From DASPKA01 sp035628335 (GTDB lineage: Bacteria > Patescibacteriota > Doudnabacteria > UBA920), in the NCBI GenBank assembly GCA_035628335.1, contig DASPKA010000034.1, positions 1 through 5,759 of the forward strand: a stretch of DNA of 5,759 bases, read 5' to 3'. Positions 1 to 5,677 of this stretch are shown piece by piece. The translations under genes and the position numbers were made by a program. Numbering within the stretch: the first letter of the stretch is position 1; each line of letters opens with the position of its first letter. The notes below the pieces were generated by a model that did no database searches, had not been told where the DNA came from, and worked only from the letters and a program-made list of their open reading frames with translations.

Positions 1-188
1 TTCTGCGCTTTTTCTGATGCTTTCTCAGAATGCATAACCTCAGCTTCAATAACGTCTTGACCATGGGCTATTGGCAAGTTTTCAGGAGTTTCAACGAAAT
101 GGCTGGATTGCTGCATATTCATGCCAAAAATCTCCGCAATCGGCTCTGGGGCTTTCGTATAGGTTTTTGGTTTTGTCTGGTCGTTCAT
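1..188 (-). CDS. Hypothetical protein, N-terminal fragment (runs off window)
   Basis: An open frame of 62 codons begins with ATG at 188-186 and continues without a stop to the window edge, so only the N-terminus is present. The residues start MNDQTKPKTYTKAPEPIAEI and are polar, rich in Lys, Glu, Gln and Pro, with no signal peptide, membrane segment or motif I recognise. This composition suggests a flexible or disordered N-terminal region. No Shine-Dalgarno site precedes the first ATG; the leader is pyrimidine-rich. A second in-frame ATG at 122-120 has GGAG nine bases upstream, so the real protein could start at residue 23. The gene lies beyond the terminator at 282-306 and is probably a separate transcription unit. 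The uninterrupted frame and its placement after a terminator support a real gene. I cannot assign a function. Confidence 0.6.
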   Translation of the reverse strand, partial: MNDQTKPKTYTKAPEPIAEIFGMNMQQSSHFVETPENLPIAHGQDVIEAEVMHSEKASEKAQ

Positions 189-263
189 AAAGAAGAAAAG
201 TAGCCTGCCAAGGTATAAGATTTCACTTTTGACCTATGGATAGGCGTATTCACTATACTCGCC

Positions 264-292
264 ATACTAACATATTTTACCAAAAAAGTCAA
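264..292 (-). promoter_or_regulatory. Candidate sigma70-type promoter for the gene starting at 188
   Basis: On the minus strand, TTGACT (292-287, five of six matches to the -35 consensus) is followed after exactly 17 bases by TAGTAT (269-264, four of six matches to the -10 consensus). The -35 box overlaps the 3' arm and the first T of the terminator above, so the end of one unit and the start of the next would share DNA. A nearby alternative -10 is TATAGT at 257-252, but it lacks a good -35 at normal spacing. AT-rich DNA often gives matches of this quality, so this is only a candidate. Confidence 0.3.
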
Positions 293-306
293 GGCCGCTC
301 CTTGAC
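282..306 (-). terminator. Intrinsic (rho-independent) terminator after the L,D-transpeptidase gene
   Basis: Read on the minus strand, GTCAAGG (306-300), a five-base loop AGCGG, and CCTTGAC (294-288) form a perfect seven-pair stem. A run of six T (287-282) follows directly. This is the classic layout of an intrinsic terminator. The stem begins 44 bases after the stop codon at 351-353. On the plus strand the same hairpin is not followed by a T run, so termination is directional. It marks the 3' end of the gene cluster that runs down from beyond 5759. Confidence 0.88.
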
Positions 307-350
307 ATATTACCCATATTTTAAGCTATTTTTACCCCCTGCACAAGCCC

Positions 351-1112
351 TTAATTTATAGCTATCCTATCACCTGTTTCAGCCCATTCATAGAGTTTTG
401 GCATGTCTTTATATGAAACATTTATGCAGCCGTGGCTATTGGTGCGGCCAAAACGGTTGTGCCAGTATGCGCCGTGTATATAGAACCCAAGCATACCTGG
501 CTTTTCTCGGTAAAAAAGCAAGTTCCATTTCACGTTTAAGTACCTGTAGTCAGGACCAATGTAATTCACAAGAGGAAGCTTTTTTTGTACTTGAAAATTC
601 CCACTAGGAGTTGGGGTAGCTTTTAGGCCAGTAGACACCTTAAAAACACCAGCCGTATAATTTCCCCACCCGTATACCAGCTGCTGGCCCTTTAAGTTCA
701 CTGATATATGCCGCAAACTTTTTAAAGTGGTCATGGTAGGCTCATGCAAACCAAATTTCTGCAGGTTCTTAGATATCTCAGCCAGCCGCTGGGGGTTAAA
801 CTTTGTATCTATCTTCATTACATCGTACCCGCCTATGATGTAGTTTCCGTCTGAAAAACGCACATCACCCCGAGTATGCTTCTTGCTTGGAGACAACCCA
901 AAAACATTTACTTCGTCTCCATCAGCCAAGCCATCCCCATCGAAGTCTGGAAGGTTTGGGTCGGTGAGGTATACTTTCACTTCTTCTTCGTCAGTCAGGC
1001 CGTCCTTGTCAGTGTCGAGCATAGACGCGGCAGTAATATGGGGTAGAAAACAGGCAATAACAAAAAGCAACATAGCAAATACCCTCCCATAAATTTTATA
1101 GTTTTCTGTCAT
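351..1112 (-). CDS. Secreted L,D-transpeptidase (YkuD domain) with calcium-binding type-3 repeats
   Basis: YkuD enzymes cross-link peptidoglycan stem peptides (3-3 links) or attach proteins to them, using a catalytic cysteine outside the membrane. The C-terminal domain shows the family signature: IHG, then HNRFGRTNSHGCIN with the catalytic Cys at residue 229, preceded by the strand STGLKATPTPSGNF typical of YkuD. The N-terminus has a short basic region and a hydrophobic stretch (VFAMLLFVIACFLP), so it is exported. VIAC also fits a lipobox, but the hydrophobic run continues past the Cys, so a type I signal peptide ending near TAAS is equally possible. Two Asp-rich loops, DTDKDGLTDEEE (residues 33-44) and DFDGDGLADGDE (56-67), resemble thrombospondin type-3 calcium-binding repeats. 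I chose the 253-residue start at 1112 because AAGAGG lies nine bases upstream. An in-frame ATG at 1139 would add nine residues but has no ribosome site. The gene lies 41 bases (14 from the longer start) after the aminopeptidase stop and is last before the terminator. Confidence 0.9.
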   Translation of the reverse strand: MTENYKIYGRVFAMLLFVIACFLPHITAASMLDTDKDGLTDEEEVKVYLTDPNLPDFDGDGLADGDEVNVFGLSPSKKHTRGDVRFSDGNYIIGGYDVMKIDTKFNPQRLAEISKNLQKFGLHEPTMTTLKSLRHISVNLKGQQLVYGWGNYTAGVFKVSTGLKATPTPSGNFQVQKKLPLVNYIGPDYRYLNVKWNLLFYREKPGMLGFYIHGAYWHNRFGRTNSHGCINVSYKDMPKLYEWAETGDRIAIN

Positions 1113-1121
1113 GGCAATAGA

Positions 1122-1127
1122 CCTCTT
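1122..1127 (-). promoter_or_regulatory. Shine-Dalgarno site supporting the internal start of the L,D-transpeptidase
   Basis: AAGAGG on the minus strand lies nine bases before the ATG at 1112-1110. It is one of the better ribosome binding sites in this window, where most starts have only weak purine stretches. It lies inside the frame opened by the earlier ATG at 1139, so it favours the shorter protein over the longest ORF. Confidence 0.5.
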
Positions 1128-1153
1128 ACGAAATAACATTCATACGCTTAAAG

Positions 1154-3697
1154 TTATTCTGTGAGAGATCTAAAATGTTTTTCTAAATGTGGTTCCTGCT
1201 CCTTCTTCCAGAGCGCGCGGGCATATATTTTCTCTACTACTTGAGTTACCGTACGCTCTGCCCCGGGAGCACCGTGCTTTTTAAAGAACGTAGAAAATTC
1301 CTTTGCAAATTCGATGTCAGTAAAAACTGCGAAAGGTGATATTAACCTACCTAATAAGTGCCCGCCTTTACCAAACTTTTCCAAAAACTCATTGTAATGG
1401 TCCTTAAGGTACTTCCAGGCCAACTCGGTCCCGAACTCATTACCTGCCACAAGACCAAAAAACAAAGCTGAGTCCTGAAGGCGAACGTGCTCAGAAAAAA
1501 GGTAGGACAAAGTTTCTTTAAGTAACGCGGTATCTTTAAAACTGCACATGCCACGCAATAAGCGGTTCTTTTCTTCAGTCAATTCTGCTTTCTGGTGCAT
1601 TACTTTCATTTTTTCAAATACCACTCTTCCAGAATTCTCTGCAGTAAGTACATACACAACCGAGCGCAGGTCAGGGTTTACTTTGCCGGAGCCAAACAAC
1701 TTCTTAGCCTTTGCAATGGTCACTGGATCACCGTTTTTTCCCATTGCCATAAGCACTAAGCTTCGCAAAAGCTTTGTGACATGAGCGTCATTCTTTGCCT
1801 CTTGCCACCCCAGCGCTTTAGCTATTGGAGCAAAGAGTTCACGATTAAACTGAGCCAAGTCCTTTTCGTACGGTTTTCCGAAACACATGCGCCTGAGCCA
1901 TTCTACACCAGAAGAAAGCTCCGCCCAAACAATGAAGTCTTTTTCTTTTCTATATTTCTCCAAAAGTTCCAAATACTGCAAGACTGGAAAATCCAATGAG
2001 TAGTTAAGTGTGAAGCAGTCGCGTACTAAGCCCAAACGGTCAGCGGGCGGTAACTTGTGTATCGGAATATTGTGGAGCAGTCCAGAGGAGTAGTCTGTCC
2101 TAAAGACACCTGTTTCGCCATAATTAAATTTTACCGGATGCTTACCTTTCGGTATCTCAAGTGACTTTTTGTCTAAAAAGTATGTAGTAACCCTTTTAGT
2201 TACCGTATTAAACGCAGAAACCGGAATTGGCCAAATTGTTTTATCATTTGCTTTTTTTCGTTCTATCTGTGAAAGAAAATATCTAGTCTGTTCAAGCCTG
2301 TAGGCATTAGGTTTGTCAATCACTTTTACCAGCGGGTAACCAGACTTTCCAGTCCATATAGACATCATTTTTCTCACAGGTTTACCGGAAGCTTTTTCAA
2401 ACGCTTCCCATAAGTGGATTGTTTCAGCGTTCGAGTATGAATGTTTCCGCAAATATGCTTGTAATCCTTTTTGAAATGCTCTGGGGCCTATATACTCTGC
2501 TAACATTCGAATGACGCTAGCGCCTTTTTGGTAGGAGATTTGATCAAAAATTTCGTCAATTTCATTTGGGTGATGTACCTCTACTTCTATTGGGTGAGTA
2601 GTTTTTAGTTGGTCGAGCGCGAGTGCAGTAGCGTGGTCGTCAGCTACAAACTGATCAAAAATTCTCCATTCTGGAAATAGTGAATCGACGGCCAAGTATT
2701 CCATGTAAGACGCAAAGCCCTCATTGAGCCATAAGTGTGTCCACCATTCCATGGTTACTAGGTTTCCAAACCACTGATGCGCTAGTTCATGGGCAACAAC
2801 AATGGCTATCCACTGCCTGTTTGCAGAGGAAGAATTCCTTTCATCAAAAAGCAAGGCAGACTCGCGGTAGGTTACCGCACCCCAGTTTTCCATGGCTCCA
2901 CTGGCAAAGTCTGGTACTGCAATCATATCCAGCACTGGTAACGGATACTTGATTTTGAAATAGTTGGTATAAAACTCTAAGCTCTTAACTGCGCAGTCGA
3001 GTGCAAAAGCGCCGAGCTTCTTTTTACCAGGCACCGTGTATACTCGCACTACTACTCCGTCTATAGTTTTCTTTTCTAAAAATTCAAACTCACCAATTAT
3101 AAATGCAAGCAGGTACGTGGACATCTTGGGTGTGGGCTGGAACTCTACTACCTTAAGCCCTTCTTCATGCTCCCGCACCGTGTGAGGAGTGGTGTTTGAA
3201 ATAGCTTCCATGTGCTTTGGGATCATCAATGTAACGTCGAACACCGCTTTCTGCGCAGGTTCATCAAAACAAGGCAGCGCACGCCTGGCGTCGGTAGCCT
3301 CAAACTGTGTAGTAGCAAGAAATTTTTCTGCGCCCTCATGCGTATATTTGCTTCGATAAAAACCTCGCATGAGGTCGTTAAGCGTTCCTTCAAAGGTTAA
3401 GTCAAGTTCCCAAGTACCACGAGGAATAGTCCTGCCAAAACGAAGAATAAGCAGTTCTTTTTTAGCCTGCGTCTCAATTTTCACGGCCGTGAATTTTGAG
3501 AAATTGCTTTTTAAGATAGCACTCCTCACCTTAAGTTCTTTTGCATGCAAGACAATTTCCCTTTGAGGCTTTTTCAAACTCAAAAAGATTGTTTCTTCAC
3601 CGTAGAAAGTAAAGTTTTCAAAATTTGGCTTTAGGGTTATACGGTAGCGGCTCGGAACAACGTCCTTCGTGAGTCTAACACTTGGTTTTTTCTTCAT
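1154..3697 (-). CDS. M1 family zinc aminopeptidase (gluzincin, ERAP1-like C-terminal domain)
   Basis: This 847-residue protein removes single N-terminal residues from peptides and likely works in cytosolic peptide recycling, since no signal peptide is present. The hallmarks are all there: the substrate-recognition motif GAMEN (267-271), the zinc motif HELAH (303-307), the third zinc ligand Glu326 in NEGFAS exactly 18 residues later, and Tyr389 in SYQKGAS, the expected transition-state tyrosine. The N-terminal beta domain begins in normal M1 style (RLTKDVVPSRYRITLKP), which fixes the start. After about residue 500 the motif GETGVFRTDY opens a long helical ERAP1-like domain, so the layout matches the roughly 800-900 residue eukaryotic and archaeal tricorn-factor group. 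The start overlaps the stop of the preceding short ORF by four bases (ATGA), suggesting translational coupling. There is no strong Shine-Dalgarno site. Residues 62-76 are encoded by a copy of a palindromic repeat (3472-3513). The frame is intact and the catalytic residues are complete, so activity is expected. Confidence 0.96.
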   Translation of the reverse strand: MKKKPSVRLTKDVVPSRYRITLKPNFENFTFYGEETIFLSLKKPQREIVLHAKELKVRSAILKSNFSKFTAVKIETQAKKELLILRFGRTIPRGTWELDLTFEGTLNDLMRGFYRSKYTHEGAEKFLATTQFEATDARRALPCFDEPAQKAVFDVTLMIPKHMEAISNTTPHTVREHEEGLKVVEFQPTPKMSTYLLAFIIGEFEFLEKKTIDGVVVRVYTVPGKKKLGAFALDCAVKSLEFYTNYFKIKYPLPVLDMIAVPDFASGAMENWGAVTYRESALLFDERNSSSANRQWIAIVVAHELAHQWFGNLVTMEWWTHLWLNEGFASYMEYLAVDSLFPEWRIFDQFVADDHATALALDQLKTTHPIEVEVHHPNEIDEIFDQISYQKGASVIRMLAEYIGPRAFQKGLQAYLRKHSYSNAETIHLWEAFEKASGKPVRKMMSIWTGKSGYPLVKVIDKPNAYRLEQTRYFLSQIERKKANDKTIWPIPVSAFNTVTKRVTTYFLDKKSLEIPKGKHPVKFNYGETGVFRTDYSSGLLHNIPIHKLPPADRLGLVRDCFTLNYSLDFPVLQYLELLEKYRKEKDFIVWAELSSGVEWLRRMCFGKPYEKDLAQFNRELFAPIAKALGWQEAKNDAHVTKLLRSLVLMAMGKNGDPVTIAKAKKLFGSGKVNPDLRSVVYVLTAENSGRVVFEKMKVMHQKAELTEEKNRLLRGMCSFKDTALLKETLSYLFSEHVRLQDSALFFGLVAGNEFGTELAWKYLKDHYNEFLEKFGKGGHLLGRLISPFAVFTDIEFAKEFSTFFKKHGAPGAERTVTQVVEKIYARALWKKEQEPHLEKHFRSLTE
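3472..3513. repeat. Palindromic repeat, copy B, inside the aminopeptidase coding sequence
   Basis: The core TCACGGCCGTGA (3481-3492) is a perfect 12-base palindrome. Pairing extends to 3472-3501, with only the two pairs 3478/3495 and 3479/3494 failing. The 42 bases match copy A at 5636-5677 at 35 positions in the same orientation, including the flanking CTTTTTA. In the aminopeptidase frame the element encodes about residues 62-76 (LKSNFSKFTAVKIET) in the N-terminal beta domain, well away from the active site, and it keeps the frame open. It could be an inserted element or a chance resemblance in a protein segment; the length of the match favours the first. Confidence 0.7.
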
Positions 3698-3912
3698 GTG
3701 GGTTCAATTTCTAATTTAGTTAGTTGAGTTGGTGTTTCAAATTCTGCGACAATAGATAGTGGTTGCACGTGTTCATTAAACTCTCGCTTTCCGCCAGGAC
3801 CCATAGCAATTCCGGGCATGACTCGCTTGTACGCTCCACGGTGCAGGAGTAAAACCTTGTCCCCCTTTCTTATGAGTACATCCACAGTACCAATCACCTT
3901 ACTATTTTCCAT
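3694..3912 (-). CDS. Short Nudix-like protein, truncated and with a degenerate Nudix box
   Basis: The 72-residue product resembles the first half of a Nudix hydrolase: two strands (VIGTVDVLIRKGDKVLLLHRG), then GPGGKREFNE, matching the opening G-x5-E of the Nudix box (Gly41 to Glu47). The rest of the box should read x7-REUXEEXGU. Here VAEFETPTQL follows: it lacks the Arg, is out of register and does not retain the metal-binding Glu pair in position. The protein ends 25 residues after Glu47, so the C-terminal half of the fold is missing. The other two frames downstream hit stops quickly and show no Nudix residues, so a single frameshift does not explain the loss; a deletion is more likely. It follows the full Nudix gene by 27 bases and its TGA overlaps the aminopeptidase ATG. 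It may be a decayed gene kept as a short frame whose translation helps start the aminopeptidase, or a small protein without hydrolase activity. Confidence 0.65.
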   Translation of the reverse strand: MENSKVIGTVDVLIRKGDKVLLLHRGAYKRVMPGIAMGPGGKREFNEHVQPLSIVAEFETPTQLTKLEIEPT

Positions 3913-3939
3913 ATTGTTTCTTAAGATTTTTTGAATTAT

Positions 3940-4368
3940 TTATTTAAGAATTCCGTTTGCGACTAGATATGGAATAATCTTATTGCGCGCAATAGGAGTC
4001 ATGCGCGGTTCATTCACGCTTTCTTTACCTAGCCATACTAGCTCGCCAATCTCTGAGTGTGGCTTTGGCTCTCCCTGAAGACCTGCTTTATACAACCGAA
4101 TTGAAACAGTTTTTGAGGGATCAGTACCTGCTGCGTCTTCAAATTCCTCTATGAACTCAATGCTTTCTTCTACCAAACCACATCCCAACTCCTCCCAAAT
4201 TTCTCGTTTGAGACACGCAAGATCATCTTCTCCATTGTGAAACTTCCCACCGGGAAACAGGTAACCGTTGAACTTCTTTCGGCTTGCGTAGTTCCCCGGA
4301 ACACATACCAAAAACTTGTCTTTGCTCTCGTTCAATACCAGAAGACCTACTTTATTATAATCTGCCAT
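3940..4368 (-). CDS. Nudix hydrolase (NTP pyrophosphohydrolase, 8-oxo-dGTPase-like)
   Basis: Nudix enzymes cleave nucleoside diphosphates linked to another moiety, often damaged or surplus NTPs, using divalent metal held by the Nudix box. Residues 41-63 fit the consensus GX5EX7REUXEEXGU, with Gly41, Glu47, Arg55-Glu56 and Glu59-Glu60. It is preceded by the usual FPGG. The 142-residue length and a fold of N-terminal strands (KVGLLVLNESKDKFLVCV), the box, IGELVWLG and a final helix are standard for a single-domain MutT-like member. The stretch NYASRKKFNGYLFPGG resembles MutT/MTH1-type substrate loops, which favours an oxidised purine NTP substrate, but Nudix specificity cannot be read reliably from sequence. 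The start is nine bases after the stop of the HAM1-like gene with no clear ribosome site, so it is probably translated from the same mRNA by reinitiation or a weak site. Its neighbours suggest a role in cleaning the nucleotide pool. Confidence 0.92.
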   Translation of the reverse strand: MADYNKVGLLVLNESKDKFLVCVPGNYASRKKFNGYLFPGGKFHNGEDDLACLKREIWEELGCGLVEESIEFIEEFEDAAGTDPSKTVSIRLYKAGLQGEPKPHSEIGELVWLGKESVNEPRMTPIARNKIIPYLVANGILK

Positions 4369-4377
4369 ATGAATATT

Positions 4378-4908
4378 TCATTTTACCAGCTTTGCTAATT
4401 TGAGTATAGCTTTGTGTCTTGGGCTATAGGGAATTTTTTTTTCAAAAGTCATTTGACCATACGTTTTCTTAGAACCAACCGGTTGAAAAATCTTTCCCCA
4501 ACCAACGTCTAGATTACCACGAGGGGCAACTAGTTTGCCTTTTTGACTAGTGTGGATTATATGGAGTTTACCGCCAATTTTTGCAGCGACATATATCCGG
4601 TTAATCGCTGTAGTCTTACCTAATGCCTTTGCAAATTTATACATTCCCAAAGGACTAATAGACAAATACAAGTACTTTACAAGCGGTCCTGGAAACCCTT
4701 TCATACCAACAATATCAAGCGAGTTGTCTTCAATAAAAAAATCCTCATTCAAACCCAGTTTCTCCGCTTCACTTACTTTGTGCATTAAAATCTTTAAAGG
4801 GTCTAGTCCTTGCAGTTCTTCCAAGTCAACATTTTTCATTTTTAAATCTGGAACATAGGTTTTGTATTCATTGTATTTTCCTTGATTTGATGTGAGAAAT
4901 AAAATCAT
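4378..4908 (-). CDS. HAM1/RdgB-like non-canonical purine NTP pyrophosphatase, divergent
   Basis: Family members hydrolyse ITP, dITP and XTP to the monophosphate plus pyrophosphate, keeping deaminated purines out of DNA and RNA. The 176-residue protein shows the family blocks in order: LTSNQGKYNEY (5-15; family form TSNxxKxxE), FIEDNSLDI with the expected catalytic/metal acid Asp61, GFPGPLVKY (71-79), the APRGN strand (128-132), and SPRHKAIL (162-169). Two conserved positions differ. The base-recognition block GFGWDPIF appears as DVGWGKIF (134-141), losing the Asp and Pro. The C-terminal SHR is SPR, with the His displaced by two. These changes could alter specificity or activity; the catalytic acid and overall layout remain. 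Length is slightly below the usual 190-200. It starts nine bases after the kinase stop and ends nine bases before the Nudix start. Confidence 0.85.
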   Translation of the reverse strand: MILFLTSNQGKYNEYKTYVPDLKMKNVDLEELQGLDPLKILMHKVSEAEKLGLNEDFFIEDNSLDIVGMKGFPGPLVKYLYLSISPLGMYKFAKALGKTTAINRIYVAAKIGGKLHIIHTSQKGKLVAPRGNLDVGWGKIFQPVGSKKTYGQMTFEKKIPYSPRHKAILKLAKLVK

Positions 4909-4917
4909 AAATATAGC

Positions 4918-5625
4918 TTACTTTTTAAATAACATTACCTCAGTCCGCTCTCTGCTACCTTCTTGGTTTTCGCGGATCCAGCACATGATTTCGTTTTTTA
5001 AGACCTCTACTGTTTGCTCTTGCATGCCTTCTACGTTATCTATAATAAAGTCAGGTTTTACCCGTTCGTGAATTCCTCTGTCTTCTTCAGCATACAATGT
5101 TTTCGGGTTTGGATCCACATCTCCTCTACGCCTTGCCTCTGCATACGCGTCAATGCGAGCATCACCTTCAAGCTCGTCTAAAGCTACTCCTGTATCCCGC
5201 TCTATAATTCTGCTATACCTGTCATATTCAGCAGAATTTATGAATATCTTAAAAATACTAGAACCTGGTTCTTTCTTGACCAGCTCTTCCAACTCAGTAA
5301 CTATATCAGGTAATACGTCTACGATAACATACTTGCTTTTAGTTAACTCACCTAACTCTGTACCATTCTTATATGTGGTGCCATCTGACCTTTTAATATC
5401 TCTCGCGAACGCCATTTTCCCGCTAGCAATAGCCGATTCAAAAGCTTCGTCAGTTGCATATTTTACAACCATCCCCTCTTCTCCACTGCGTAAGTCGCGC
5501 GTAGTAGAGCGTCGCGCAATAGATACATCTGCGCCTAACTCTCCTTTAAGCGCCTGAAGCAACTGGGTGCCCGCCACAGTATTTTTTCCCGCCCCATAGG
5601 GCCCATATAAAACAATCAAATTCAT
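4918..5625 (-). CDS. Guanylate-kinase-like nucleoside monophosphate kinase
   Basis: Guanylate kinase transfers phosphate from ATP to GMP or dGMP in the cytosol. The N-terminus has a P-loop, GPYGAGKNT (residues 8-16). Asn15 stands where guanylate kinases often have Ser, giving GKNT, similar to the GKGT form of adenylate and cytidylate kinases. The GMP-binding segment is recognisable: RRSTTRDLRSGEEG (38-51), corresponding to the SxTTRxxRxGE motif, a Tyr at 56, then TDEAFESAIASGKMAFARDI and a Tyr at 85. KYVIVDVLPD (98-107) matches the second core strand, and DFIIDNVEG (192-200) the late strand before the last helix. At 235 residues it is longer than the usual 200 or so. The Glu normally found in the GEFLE segment is not evident, so the nucleotide accepted may differ. 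The start ATG is seven bases from the end of the palindrome at 5632-5669, and no strong Shine-Dalgarno site is visible (GAGAAATTGAA only). Confidence 0.82.
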   Translation of the reverse strand: MNLIVLYGPYGAGKNTVAGTQLLQALKGELGADVSIARRSTTRDLRSGEEGMVVKYATDEAFESAIASGKMAFARDIKRSDGTTYKNGTELGELTKSKYVIVDVLPDIVTELEELVKKEPGSSIFKIFINSAEYDRYSRIIERDTGVALDELEGDARIDAYAEARRRGDVDPNPKTLYAEEDRGIHERVKPDFIIDNVEGMQEQTVEVLKNEIMCWIRENQEGSRERTEVMLFKK

Positions 5626-5631
5626 AAATTC

Positions 5632-5677
5632 AATTTCTCAAATCTCACGGCCGTGAGATTTAGGAAATTACTTTTTA
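5632..5677. repeat. Palindromic repeat, copy A, in the leader of the kinase gene
   Basis: A perfect 22-base palindrome at 5640-5661 (AAATCTCACGG and its reverse complement) is extended by six more pairs (5632-5637 with 5664-5669) after two unpaired positions, giving a 38-base hairpin-capable sequence. Bases 5636-5677 match copy B inside the aminopeptidase gene at 35 of 42 positions. On the transcribed strand the element covers the stop codon (5670-5668) and last two Lys codons of the upstream gene, and ends six bases before the kinase ATG. In mRNA the hairpin would lie across the ribosome landing zone. It has no adjoining T run on either strand, so it is not a standard intrinsic terminator. 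It may be a dispersed element, an mRNA stability or processing structure, or a dimeric protein-binding site. Confidence 0.85.

Noticed and set aside
229..245. Small inverted repeat CCTAT/ATAGG upstream of the gene at 188
   Set aside because: The arms are only five bases and the loop only two, which is too tight and too short to support a regulatory hairpin.
1351..1554. A 67-codon minus-strand frame inside the aminopeptidase gene
   Set aside because: It overlaps the ERAP1-like region in another frame, has no motif and no ribosome site, and the aminopeptidase frame is intact.
3694..3780. A simple frameshift hiding the rest of the short Nudix-like gene
   Set aside because: Both alternative frames after GGKREFNE reach a stop within about 20 codons and lack the REUXEE residues, so restoring one frame does not recover a Nudix box.
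4873..4917. UGA recoded as glycine (genetic code 25) as in some CPR bacteria
   Set aside because: TGA ends the HAM1-like gene and the short Nudix-like gene at sensible lengths just before the next start, and none of the long genes contains an in-frame TGA.
398..5557. Several plus-strand open frames of 62 to 134 codons
   Set aside because: They all lie opposite strongly supported minus-strand genes, show no recognisable motifs, and are rich in Ser, Pro and Phe, as expected for antisense shadows.
5632..5669. Palindrome copy A as an intrinsic terminator
   Set aside because: No T run directly follows the stem on either strand. On the minus strand it is followed by GAATTTATG of the kinase gene, and on the plus strand a short T run starts only after the stem and an extra AC. 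Termination here would also cut the gene cluster.
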